From contig JAKAAU010000007.1 of the NCBI GenBank assembly GCA_021802165.1, positions 1 through 15,602 on the forward strand: a stretch of DNA of 15,602 bases, given 5' to 3'. The stretch's first letter is position 1; every line of letters begins with the position of its first letter. Origin of the DNA: Thermoplasmata archaeon (GTDB lineage: Archaea > Thermoplasmatota > Thermoplasmata > Thermoplasmatales > Thermoplasmataceae). Shown here piece by piece: positions 7,485 to 14,384 of this stretch. Under the pieces are notes generated by a model. The model was not told where the DNA came from, did no database searches, and saw only the letters and a list, made by a program, of their open reading frames with translations. Made by a program: the position numbers and the translations under genes.

Positions 7485-7857
7485 ATGCCAGTAGAATGTA
7501 AATCACCATAATGGCAACTGCAACAACAATTGATATATAAATCAATTTTTTATCATTACCGAATATTATGGGAACAGGGCCTATCATAATAAAACCACCA
7601 ACATGTGATTTTTTTTCGTTATTTTCAGGATAATTTTCATCATGCCAATTATCCCTATTTATAACCGGTGTGGAAATAAAATATAGAGCAACGCCGGAAA
7701 AAATCAATAGAAATGGTATTATGGCAACTGGTGTGCTACTCACTGCAAATGGAATGAATAAAAACAGACCAACATGTACAAGGCCTTTCACTGCCAGAAA
7801 TATTAAAATGATAAAACCTAGCAGAATTAATAATATACCTAAGGTTCTGCCATTCAT
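7471..7857 (-). CDS. Archaeal DUF131 (TIGR00304-type) small membrane protein
   Basis: A 128-residue protein with three or four membrane segments: about 6-25, possibly 28-40, 44-63 and 103-127. The loop between the last two is hydrophilic and acidic, then carries 'HVGGFIMIGPVPIIFGNDKK' (85-104), the hallmark of the archaeal DUF131/TIGR00304 family (G-G-hhh-IGPhPIhFG). No biochemical function is established for the family. The gene starts two bases after the stop of the coiled-coil gene and is very likely the second cistron of that unit; no clear ribosome binding site is visible, so translational coupling is likely. Its 3' end overlaps that of the nucleotidyltransferase by 14 bases on the opposite strand. 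Confidence 0.8.
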   Translation of the reverse strand: MNGRTLGILLILLGFIILIFLAVKGLVHVGLFLFIPFAVSSTPVAIIPFLLIFSGVALYFISTPVINRDNWHDENYPENNEKKSHVGGFIMIGPVPIIFGNDKKLIYISIVVAVAIMVIYILLAFNLL

Positions 7858-7859
7858 AC

Positions 7860-8804
7860 TTACAGGAAGCCGGCCTTCTGGAGTATTAAAAGATCTTCTG
7901 TTGTAAGCTGTTCTCCAGCTTTGAACTTTTCATAAAGTTCTGATGCCCGTTCCTGAAGTTCAGATTCCTTCTCTTTCTTACGGGTTACTTTTGTTTTATT
8001 TCTAATTGAAAATATGGCTTTTTCCATATCCTTGAGTTCCCCCTTGGTCTTTATGAATGCAGCGTGCTCAGCCTCTGATTCCTGACTGTACTTAATAAAT
8101 ACTTCGTGTTTTTCATCAGCCTCTTTACGAACTTCATCAAGCCTTTGGAGTTCTTCATTAATTTCATCACTGAGCTGGGAGATTCTGTTAGAGAGGTCTT
8201 CTATCTGTTTCTTATATTCCTCCCCTTTTGTTCGTTCCTCATTAATTTTATCAGTAAGCTCTTTTATGGTATCATTCTTTAAAAGTTCCTCCTCTCTCTG
8301 GATTTTTGATTTCTTGATTTCGTTTGTGAGCCTTCTTATTTCAACTATCATTTTATTCTCTTCTTCCTTCTTAAGCTCGGTGGTTTGCTGCCTCTTTTCA
8401 AGATATTGGAGTTCCTTTTCCTTGGCCTTTATATCTTTTATGTCCATACCTGTTCCAATGGATGATTTATATTCCCTCAAATTCTTTTTTAATTCAGACA
8501 GATTTTTATAATGAACTTCTTTCTCGTCACGCAGTGTTTTGATTTTTTCAATTAAATCATTTTTTTCAGCAATCTTCTCCTTAGCCTGCTCGCGCATTTC
8601 GTGAGTTTTTTGATTTAACTCGTCACGTAATTTAGCATACTTTTGCGCTTCTGCATTGGCTTCATCTCGCTTTTTAATATGGAGTTCTACTTCATCTCTG
8701 ATTGCCTCTTTTTTTGTTTCAAAATCTTCCAAAAGGTCCGTCATGCTAACACTTCGATATCTTATTGCAGATGTTATGACCGGACTAATAATACTCCGTT
8801 TCAT
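7860..8804 (-). CDS. Archaeal coiled-coil protein (COG1340-like)
   Basis: A 314-residue, almost entirely alpha-helical, highly charged protein. Residues about 22-285 are Glu/Lys-rich heptad-like sequence interrupted by a glycine-containing hinge, 'SSIGTGMD', near 114-121, which suggests an antiparallel coiled coil. The C-terminal tail 'ELYEKFKAGEQLTTEDLLIL' followed by a Gly-Phe-Leu end is a compact conserved-looking motif in this family. Databases often mislabel such proteins as phosphoserine phosphatases; no HAD motif is present, so that name should not be used. Function unknown; structural or chromosome/ribosome-associated roles are only guesses. The ATG at 8804 is supported by a TATA-like box at 8828-8837; the first 20 residues lack coiled-coil character and Met21 (8744) is the alternative start. 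It is followed two bases later by the DUF131-type gene. Confidence 0.75.
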   Translation of the reverse strand: MKRSIISPVITSAIRYRSVSMTDLLEDFETKKEAIRDEVELHIKKRDEANAEAQKYAKLRDELNQKTHEMREQAKEKIAEKNDLIEKIKTLRDEKEVHYKNLSELKKNLREYKSSIGTGMDIKDIKAKEKELQYLEKRQQTTELKKEEENKMIVEIRRLTNEIKKSKIQREEELLKNDTIKELTDKINEERTKGEEYKKQIEDLSNRISQLSDEINEELQRLDEVRKEADEKHEVFIKYSQESEAEHAAFIKTKGELKDMEKAIFSIRNKTKVTRKKEKESELQERASELYEKFKAGEQLTTEDLLILQKAGFL

Positions 8805-8827
8805 AAATCTGTAGTTGAGATTTGTAT

Positions 8828-8837
8828 TTAAAAAGAC
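8828..8837 (-). promoter_or_regulatory. TATA-like promoter element of the coiled-coil/DUF131 unit
   Basis: On the minus strand this reads CTTTTTAAAT followed by ACAAA, 24-33 bases before ATG 8804. It supports the longer start of the coiled-coil gene over Met21. Confidence 0.5.
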
Positions 8838-8864
8838 TATATAAGTATTACTATGAACTGTTAG

Positions 8865-8904
8865 CTACAGAAATTCTATAATACGTATGATGCGTATTCT
8901 GTAG
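8865..8904. repeat. Nested inverted repeat in the divergent promoter region
   Basis: CTACAGAA (8865-8872) and TTCTGTAG (8897-8904) are perfect 8-base arms; inside, AATACG (8880-8885) and CGTATT (8893-8898) form a second perfect pair. Equivalently, the right arm CGTATTCTGTAG (8893-8904) pairs with a left arm split by nine bases. It lies between the minus-strand coiled-coil promoter and the cobamide operon promoter, so it could be an operator or a fortuitous hairpin. Confidence 0.45.
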
Positions 8905-8968
8905 TATATAATCATAGATAAATTTCTCATCCTGATAAATTCAACATATGAAAATAGTCCGTATAAAA

Positions 8969-8981
8969 TTATATAATAAAT
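8969..8981 (+). promoter_or_regulatory. TATA-like promoter element of the cobamide operon
   Basis: The AT-rich run TTATATAATAAAT lies 15-27 bases before ATG 8996. No cobalamin riboswitch-like structure is evident between it and the start codon; there is no room for one in a leaderless message. Confidence 0.5.
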
Positions 8982-8995
8982 AATCATAAACAAAA

Positions 8996-10024
8996 ATGCA
9001 CGGTGGGGATATATACAGATTTGCACGGGAACAGCAGGGAGAACCAGAATCGGCACTGGATTTCTCTGCTAACATGAATGATTTTATTCAGGTAAAAAAT
9101 ATGAAAATAAGCAGTGTATATATAAAAAATTATCCAGAAGTCAATCTTGAGTTTTATAAATCCATTGTTTCTGAACATAAATTTAAAAATGAAAATATTA
9201 CAATAATTCCAGGACTGACTTTCTTTATATATCATTATATGGCTGGCATTGATGGTAATGTAATAGTAATCTCACCGGCATTTACAGAATATATGTATGC
9301 CGCCACAGCCGCACACAGAATCATATTGCCATTCAATGTTATAAATAAGAATCCGGAAATAATAGAAAATTATAGTTTTGATACATTATTCATGGTATAT
9401 CCGGACAATCCCACTGGTCAAATCATGAGTAAAAAAAATATCATGAAAATTCTTGATATCTGTGTAAAAAAGAATGCAAGATTATTTCTTGATGAGTCTT
9501 TTATATGGTTTGTAAACAACCGGGAACTAGATGAAGTGGAACTTATTGAATCACACCCAAATCTTATAATAGGCAGGTCTCTGACAAAAATACTTTCTGT
9601 GCCTGGCCTCAGGCTGGCATATGTACTGTCATCGAATAATAACATAAGCAGAATAGAGAAAAATCTGGAGCCATGGAGGATTAGCCAGCCTGCACTGCTG
9701 TATTTAAGAACCTGTAATATGAATTTTAAAGATATTGCAGAAATGGTAGAAAGGGAACGGAATTATGTCATTAGATCTCTGGAAAGTATAAATATAAAAC
9801 TTATCGGGTCTCCCAGGGCAAATTTCGCAACTTTCAAACTTCCTGCCGGTATTGATGGAATGAATATGAAAAAATTTCTTGCAGAGAGGGGGATAATGAT
9901 CAGGTTACTGGATGACTACCCGGAATTCGGTATTAACTATATGAGGATAAGTATAAAAAAACACGGAAAGAACACTGTATTGATCAGGTCTATAAGGGAA
10001 TACATAGGTGATAGGCATGATTAA
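8996..10024 (+). CDS. cobD: L-threonine-O-3-phosphate decarboxylase (CobD/CobC-like PLP enzyme)
   Basis: A 342-residue fold-type I PLP enzyme that decarboxylates L-threonine phosphate to (R)-1-amino-2-propanol O-2-phosphate, the linker between the corrin ring and the lower nucleotide loop of cobamides. 'MHGGDIYRFA' and 'LDFSANMN' at the N-terminus are typical of CobD rather than histidinol-phosphate aminotransferase. Other markers are 'DNPTGQ' (137-142), 'LFLDESF' (163-169) with PLP-binding Asp166, the Schiff-base Lys198 in 'SLTKILSVPGLRL' and the carboxylate-binding Arg317 in 'MRISI'. The segment after N28 lacks the usual N-P-L-G-P-P, making it slightly short (Salmonella CobD is about 364). 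It heads a three-gene cobamide operon and overlaps cobQ. A TATA-like element (8969-8981) lies at leaderless distance. The symbol follows the Salmonella convention; some archaeal annotations use CobD for the CbiB protein. Confidence 0.85.
   Translation: MHGGDIYRFAREQQGEPESALDFSANMNDFIQVKNMKISSVYIKNYPEVNLEFYKSIVSEHKFKNENITIIPGLTFFIYHYMAGIDGNVIVISPAFTEYMYAATAAHRIILPFNVINKNPEIIENYSFDTLFMVYPDNPTGQIMSKKNIMKILDICVKKNARLFLDESFIWFVNNRELDEVELIESHPNLIIGRSLTKILSVPGLRLAYVLSSNNNISRIEKNLEPWRISQPALLYLRTCNMNFKDIAEMVERERNYVIRSLESINIKLIGSPRANFATFKLPAGIDGMNMKKFLAERGIMIRLLDDYPEFGINYMRISIKKHGKNTVLIRSIREYIGDRHD
10007..10012 (+). promoter_or_regulatory. Ribosome binding site of cobQ
   Basis: GGTGAT matches the anti-Shine-Dalgarno of archaeal 16S rRNA and lies four bases before ATG 10017, inside the end of the decarboxylase gene. 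It decides the start of cobQ. Confidence 0.7.
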
Positions 10025-11438
10025 AATGATACAGATACTTGGAACAGCATCGGATTCGGGTAAAAGTACAATGGCTATGGCACTCTGTAGATATTTTTCT
10101 GATAAGGGCTACAGTGTTGCCCCATTCAAGGCTATCAACATGTCACTCAATTCAGTATCCCTTGAGGATTCCTCAGAGATATCAAGGGCACAGTGGCTGC
10201 AGGCTATCGCGTCCAGGTCTGACCCGTCCATGTATATGAATCCATTTCTCATAAAACCGGAGGGTATGGGGAAGTCCCAGATAATAGTTCAGGGTAAATC
10301 TATAGGTTCACTACACGTATTGGAGTATTATGAATATCTAAAATCCAATGCAGAAAGTATTATAAGAGAATCATTGAAGCAACTTTCAGGAGAGTATGAT
10401 ATTATTATAGCCGAGGGGGCGGGTTCCGCCGCAGAGATAAACATGGAGGACAGGGATTTCGCCAATATATTTGTATCAAATATATTTAAAACTCCGGCAA
10501 TACTTATCTCTGATATAGAACGTGGAGGGGTTTTTGCGTCGCTTTACGGAACAGTAAAACTCATGAAAAACAGTGAACTTGTTAAATATCTAGTTATAAA
10601 CAGGATGAGGGGCAATGTGTCCATGCTTCGTAGCGGCATAGAAAAACTGGAACGTTTGACCGGTAAAAGTGTAATAGGCGTAATACCACATTCTGAATTA
10701 TCATTGCCTGGCGAGGATTCCATGAATTATTCAAAATCCGTAATACAGAATAATAGGATATGTGTTGTTAAATATCCGTATATGGAGAATTATAGTGATC
10801 TAGACCCATTATATATGCTTAACATAGGATTTACATATGTGGATGCCTCTAATATAAATGCCATAGATGAATGCAATACAATAATATTGCCCGGTTCAAA
10901 ACTCGTAGGGAAAGATTTACAATACATGGAAAAAAGTGGGATATTGAAAAAATTGAAAAGCGTTTGTAGAACAAAAATCATAATTGGTATCTGTGGGGGA
11001 TACCAGATGCTTGGGAAAAGAATTGTAGATAAAAATGAGGTGGAGTCTGATAATAGTGAAATAACATGCATGGGAATCCTCGATGTTGAAACAGAATATA
11101 TGGATAAAAAACAGACCGGAAAAGTAAACTACACTCTGAATTCAGCGATTTTCGGTGAAAATCCTAATGAAGAAGGATATGAAATCCATTATGGCCAGAT
11201 TGTACAAAACCATGAGAAACCATTTGCCTACGTTGATGGCAAATCTGAGGGGTCTGTAAATGGTAATGTTTATGGAACTAATATTCATGGTATACTTGAA
11301 AACAGATATTTCCTTAACAAAATATTGAAAATGGAAGTACCGGATTATCATAGAACTCTTGAAGATAATGTGGCATATGGCGCAAAGCTTTTCACAGATA
11401 ATATGGACATGGGAAAAATAGAAAAACTGATATTATGA
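10017..11438 (+). CDS. cobQ: Cobyric acid synthase, glutamine-hydrolysing (CobQ/CbiP)
   Basis: A 473-residue cytosolic enzyme that uses ATP and glutamine to amidate the b, d, e and g side chains of adenosylcobyrinic acid a,c-diamide, giving adenosylcobyric acid. The N-terminal synthetase domain shows 'GTASDSGKS' (9-17), 'FKAINMSLNS' (37-46), 'RAQWLQA', 'MNPFLIKP' (74-81), 'EGAGSAAEIN' (133-142) and 'DIERGGVFASLYGT' (166-179). The C-terminal class I glutaminase-type domain has the nucleophile Cys326 in 'GICGGYQMLG' and His424 in 'NIHGILEN'. Length is normal for CobQ. Possible starts are GTG 10008, ATG 10017 and ATG 10026; 10017 is chosen because GGTGAT at 10007-10012 is a perfect Shine-Dalgarno with four bases of spacing. 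It overlaps the decarboxylase by 8 bases and cbiB by ATGA. Confidence 0.92.
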   Translation: MIKMIQILGTASDSGKSTMAMALCRYFSDKGYSVAPFKAINMSLNSVSLEDSSEISRAQWLQAIASRSDPSMYMNPFLIKPEGMGKSQIIVQGKSIGSLHVLEYYEYLKSNAESIIRESLKQLSGEYDIIIAEGAGSAAEINMEDRDFANIFVSNIFKTPAILISDIERGGVFASLYGTVKLMKNSELVKYLVINRMRGNVSMLRSGIEKLERLTGKSVIGVIPHSELSLPGEDSMNYSKSVIQNNRICVVKYPYMENYSDLDPLYMLNIGFTYVDASNINAIDECNTIILPGSKLVGKDLQYMEKSGILKKLKSVCRTKIIIGICGGYQMLGKRIVDKNEVESDNSEITCMGILDVETEYMDKKQTGKVNYTLNSAIFGENPNEEGYEIHYGQIVQNHEKPFAYVDGKSEGSVNGNVYGTNIHGILENRYFLNKILKMEVPDYHRTLEDNVAYGAKLFTDNMDMGKIEKLIL

Positions 11439-12391
11439 TAAACGGTGCTGAGCTACTGATATTGACTCTTATCATTGCGGTTATTCTGGATACTGTTGCA
11501 GGCGAACCCCCTGATATTATACACCCTGTGGTGATCACAGGAAAGATTATAGCAAAAGTTAAACCGTATTTCAGTAAATTTAAAAACAAAATTTTGTCAG
11601 GGTGCATTTTTCTGCTATCTGTAATTATCATCAATACGCTTCCTGTTATAATAATCATGTATATTTTATATCGCCCGAAAAATACAATAATCCTAATAAT
11701 TTTTATCATAATATATGCATATTTTCTGAAGAGCACCTTCTCAATTAATTCAATGGGTAAGCATATTAAAAAGATAATGGATTCACTGGAAAACAACGAT
11801 TTGAAATCCGCAAGGGGTTATACTGCTATGGTTGTAAGAAGACCTGTAAATGACATGGACGCTCATGGTCTTGCCTCCGCATCAATAGAGACAATAGCTG
11901 AGGGATTTGTTGATGGATATTTGACACCGTTATTTTTCTACGCTTTTTTTGGACTTGCAGGAGCTATTGTTACTAGGATTATCAATACCATGGATTCCAA
12001 TGTTGCCTACAGGGATACGCAAAACTATGAACTGGGCAGATGTACTGCCATGGAAGATTCCATAATAAATTTCTTTGGATCAAGAATAACTCCTGTAATT
12101 TTCAGGATAAGCGCCATCCTGCTTGGATATAGCAATAGAAAAATTATGATCATTAATACAACAGATAGTCTGAATGCTGGTTACAGCATGGGTGCAATGG
12201 CATTAGTACTCAATGTTGTGCTTGAAAAAGATGGTGAATATATAATAAACAGCAGGGGTAACCAGCCGGAAATCAACGATATCAGAAAGGCAATGAATAT
12301 TTACTATTTATCTTCCATAATATTCCTCATTTTGTTTGTTATTCCTGTAATTGCCATACTATTTGCAATCCATCTACTATCCATTTTCTAG
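11435..12391 (+). CDS. cbiB: Adenosylcobinamide-phosphate synthase (CbiB)
   Basis: A 318-residue integral membrane enzyme that couples aminopropanol phosphate to adenosylcobyric acid, giving adenosylcobinamide phosphate. The family markers are in order: 'AGEPPDIIHPVVITGKII' (22-39), a pair of hydrophobic helices (about 59-100), 'ARGYTAMVVRRPVNDMD' followed by 'ASIETIAEGFVDGYLTPLFF' (about 150-170), 'TMDSNVAYRD', 'GRCTAMED', and near the end 'SLNAGYSMGAMALVL', equivalent to the usual S-P-N-A-G segment. A C-terminal membrane helix closes the protein. It is the last gene of the three-gene cobamide operon; its ATG overlaps the cobQ stop (ATGA, 11435-11438), so translation is probably coupled. The upstream two genes produce exactly the two substrates this enzyme joins, which makes the assignment firm. 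In some nomenclatures this protein is called CobD. Confidence 0.92.
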   Translation: MINGAELLILTLIIAVILDTVAGEPPDIIHPVVITGKIIAKVKPYFSKFKNKILSGCIFLLSVIIINTLPVIIIMYILYRPKNTIILIIFIIIYAYFLKSTFSINSMGKHIKKIMDSLENNDLKSARGYTAMVVRRPVNDMDAHGLASASIETIAEGFVDGYLTPLFFYAFFGLAGAIVTRIINTMDSNVAYRDTQNYELGRCTAMEDSIINFFGSRITPVIFRISAILLGYSNRKIMIINTTDSLNAGYSMGAMALVLNVVLEKDGEYIINSRGNQPEINDIRKAMNIYYLSSIIFLILFVIPVIAILFAIHLLSIF

Positions 12392-12456
12392 ACATCTTAG
12401 ACATCAGTTGAATAAGGTATAACAGCAAAATATGGAAAATTATAAAATATGAATAA

Positions 12457-12469
12457 TTATTTATTTTTA
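12457..12469 (+). promoter_or_regulatory. TATA-like promoter element of mqnE-mqnA
   Basis: ATTATTTATTTTT lies 18-30 bases before ATG 12487, within the 95-base gap after cbiB, and marks the menaquinone genes as a transcription unit separate from the cobamide operon. Confidence 0.5.
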
Positions 12470-12486
12470 GTCACAATATATTATCT

Positions 12487-13593
12487 ATGTCAATGGCTTA
12501 TAATAATGATTACTGGTATGATTACCTGAAAAGCAAAGAAATTACAGAAAAAGATGCAAAGGAATTGCTTGATATGGATATTTATTCCCTGATGTCTCTG
12601 GGTGATTCACTTACATCACTGGAAATAGGAGATAGGGTATCTTACGCTGTTTCATATAATATAAATTATTCAAATTACTGTACTGCTTCGTGTCCTATAT
12701 GTGCTTACTATGTTCCATATAAAATAAAGAAATATAATCCGGAAAAAGGATTTGAATTATCAGTAGAGGATGTACATAATGAAGTTTTAAAAGCCAGGGA
12801 ATTAAATGTTACTGAGATACATATTGTTGGAGGATTCAACCCTGATTTAAGTATAGAATACTATGAAAATATATTTAAAGAGGTAAAGAAAATACTTCCT
12901 GATATAACCCTAAAAACATTCACGATACCTGAAATAGACTTTATCGCCAGAACAACTGGGAATTCAATACCTGAAATTATAGATAGATTTAGAAAGGCAG
13001 GTATGGATGCACATACAGGTGGTGGAGCTGAGATATTCAATGAAAATATAAGAAAACAGATTACAACCCCTGAAAAAATATCAGGTGAGAAATGGCTTGA
13101 AGATGCAAAACTAATTCATAGCCTTGGGATTAAGGGCAATTCAACGATGACCTATGGAACAGTGGAGGGGTATGATGACATAATAAATCATATGATCAGG
13201 TTAAGGAACAATCAACTTGAACAGCCAGGATTTTTGTCCTTCATTCCATTAAAGTTTAGTATTGAGAACACACCCCTGTACAAAATGGGAAAGGTAACGA
13301 TGCCGGCATCAGGTGATAAGGACATAAGGGTGTATGCACTTGCAAGAGCAATACTTGGAAAGTCAATTAAGAATATCAGTGTTTACTGGGTTGCACTTGG
13401 TAAGGAGCTTGCCCAGGTTGCCCTGATGTCAGGAGGAAGTGATCTTGTAGGAACCGCATTCAGCGAGAAGGTTTTCGGCGCAACAAACAGAAAAACTTCA
13501 GGGAGTGTGGAGGAACTCAATCACCTGATAGAGGAAATAGGTAAGGTGCCTGCACTGAGAGATACGTTTTATAATATAAAAGAGTACTACTGA
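12487..13593 (+). CDS. mqnE: Aminofutalosine synthase (MqnE), radical SAM
   Basis: A 368-residue radical SAM enzyme predicted to join the adenosyl radical of SAM to 3-enolpyruvylbenzoate, forming 6-amino-6-deoxyfutalosine in menaquinone synthesis. The [4Fe-4S] cluster cysteines are 65, 69 and 72 in 'CTASCPIC'. 'HIVGGFNPDL' (112-121), 'TGGGAEIF' (177-184), 'SGEKWL' and 'FIPLKF' (252-257) distinguish MqnE from its paralogue MqnC (IPGAGAEIL, PW-x-F-x-P). Oddities: the usual N-x-T-N before the first Cys is YSNY, and the 'YGHiE' motif common in these enzymes reads 'YGTVE' (223-227), with Thr for His. Start ATG 12487 is supported by a TATA-like element at 12457-12469; ATG 12493 is an alternative. 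mqnA follows after one base. The MqnE call rests on motifs and the neighbours; the divergence leaves a small chance of a related function. Confidence 0.85.
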   Translation: MSMAYNNDYWYDYLKSKEITEKDAKELLDMDIYSLMSLGDSLTSLEIGDRVSYAVSYNINYSNYCTASCPICAYYVPYKIKKYNPEKGFELSVEDVHNEVLKARELNVTEIHIVGGFNPDLSIEYYENIFKEVKKILPDITLKTFTIPEIDFIARTTGNSIPEIIDRFRKAGMDAHTGGGAEIFNENIRKQITTPEKISGEKWLEDAKLIHSLGIKGNSTMTYGTVEGYDDIINHMIRLRNNQLEQPGFLSFIPLKFSIENTPLYKMGKVTMPASGDKDIRVYALARAILGKSIKNISVYWVALGKELAQVALMSGGSDLVGTAFSEKVFGATNRKTSGSVEELNHLIEEIGKVPALRDTFYNIKEYY

Positions 13594-13594
13594 A

Positions 13595-14335
13595 ATGATA
13601 GGACTCATTAATTTATCTCACTCTGATCCATTGTACATGTCATTTCCACCTGGAGAGACAGTAAGAAACAGTGCTGCCATTAATCTGAAAAATCTGCTGG
13701 AGGGCAGAATAGAAATAGGTATGGTATCACTTGTTTCTTTCTTAAAAAATATAGACAGATTGGAACTGGTAGAAAGTATGAACATCCATTCCAGGGCGAA
13801 TACGGTATCAACGCTACTGGTTTCAAAACTCAATTATTTAAAGAATAACCTGAAAATCAATGTTACATCGCTGACAAAAACTACTGAACTCTACTTGAAA
13901 CTGGTACTTGATAGAATGGGGATATCATATCAGATAAAGGAATCCGATTATTCTGATGCTGATAATCTATTAAAAACGGCAGATTATGCACTTATCATCG
14001 GTGATAATGCCATAGAGGCATATTCAGGAAATTTGAATATACTGATGGATATAGGGCTTGAATTTGCAAAACAGTATAATATGTATCCAGTGTATGCAGT
14101 TTCAGCTGCCTCCCATGGAACAGATGTGGATAATAGCATGTTGAACTACCTCAACGGGCGTATAGTGGAATCAAAAAAATACATCAACGAGGCGGCAAGG
14201 TTAAATTCAATAAAATTTAAGGTGAAGGAAGAGGTCATGCATGAATATTACAGAAGTATAGATTACTCCTTTACCGAACCTGTTATAAAAACCATAGATT
14301 TTATAGAGCATTTAATTGAAGAAAAGGAGACATAA
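13595..14335 (+). CDS. mqnA: Chorismate dehydratase (MqnA)
   Basis: A 246-residue cytosolic protein with a periplasmic-binding-protein-like fold, predicted to dehydrate chorismate to 3-[(1-carboxyvinyl)oxy]benzoate, the first step of the futalosine route. The N-terminal strand 'IGLINLSHSDPL' parallels 'iG.vsylNtrPL' of MqnA; 'LLEGRIEIGMVSLVSFL' (34-50) is the 'l..GevDialvp..eyl' segment, and 'ADYALIIGDNAIE' (about 128-140) is the MqnA 'aLLIGD.Al' motif that separates it from MqnD. 'STLLVSK' (about 72-78) and 'TELYLKLVL' also fit. It is slightly shorter than typical MqnA (about 260-290). It lies one base after mqnE, so both are surely co-transcribed; its product is the substrate of MqnE. The preceding ribosome binding site is weak, implying coupled translation. 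Confidence 0.85.
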   Translation: MIGLINLSHSDPLYMSFPPGETVRNSAAINLKNLLEGRIEIGMVSLVSFLKNIDRLELVESMNIHSRANTVSTLLVSKLNYLKNNLKINVTSLTKTTELYLKLVLDRMGISYQIKESDYSDADNLLKTADYALIIGDNAIEAYSGNLNILMDIGLEFAKQYNMYPVYAVSAASHGTDVDNSMLNYLNGRIVESKKYINEAARLNSIKFKVKEEVMHEYYRSIDYSFTEPVIKTIDFIEHLIEEKET

Positions 14336-14357
14336 GAAACACTGAATTGGGAATATA

Positions 14358-14370
14358 TTTATTTTATAAA
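14358..14370 (+). promoter_or_regulatory. TATA-like promoter element of mqnC
   Basis: TTTATTTTATAAA lies 15-27 bases before ATG 14385 in the 49-base gap after mqnA, suggesting independent transcription of mqnC. Confidence 0.5.
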
Positions 14371-14384
14371 GCTATATTATAATT

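Noticed and set aside
7860..8804. Phosphoserine phosphatase, the name often attached to such coiled-coil proteins.
   Set aside because: No HAD DxDx motif or phosphatase domain; the sequence is coiled coil nearly throughout.
8805..8995. A cobalamin riboswitch ahead of the cobamide operon.
   Set aside because: The TATA-like box lies directly before the ATG, leaving no leader RNA, and no B12-box-like sequence was seen.
12389..12405. Direct repeat TAGACATC twice with one base between, starting in the cbiB stop codon.
   Set aside because: Eight-base tandem copies overlapping a coding end are likely by chance in AT-rich DNA; no associated structure or T-tract terminator.
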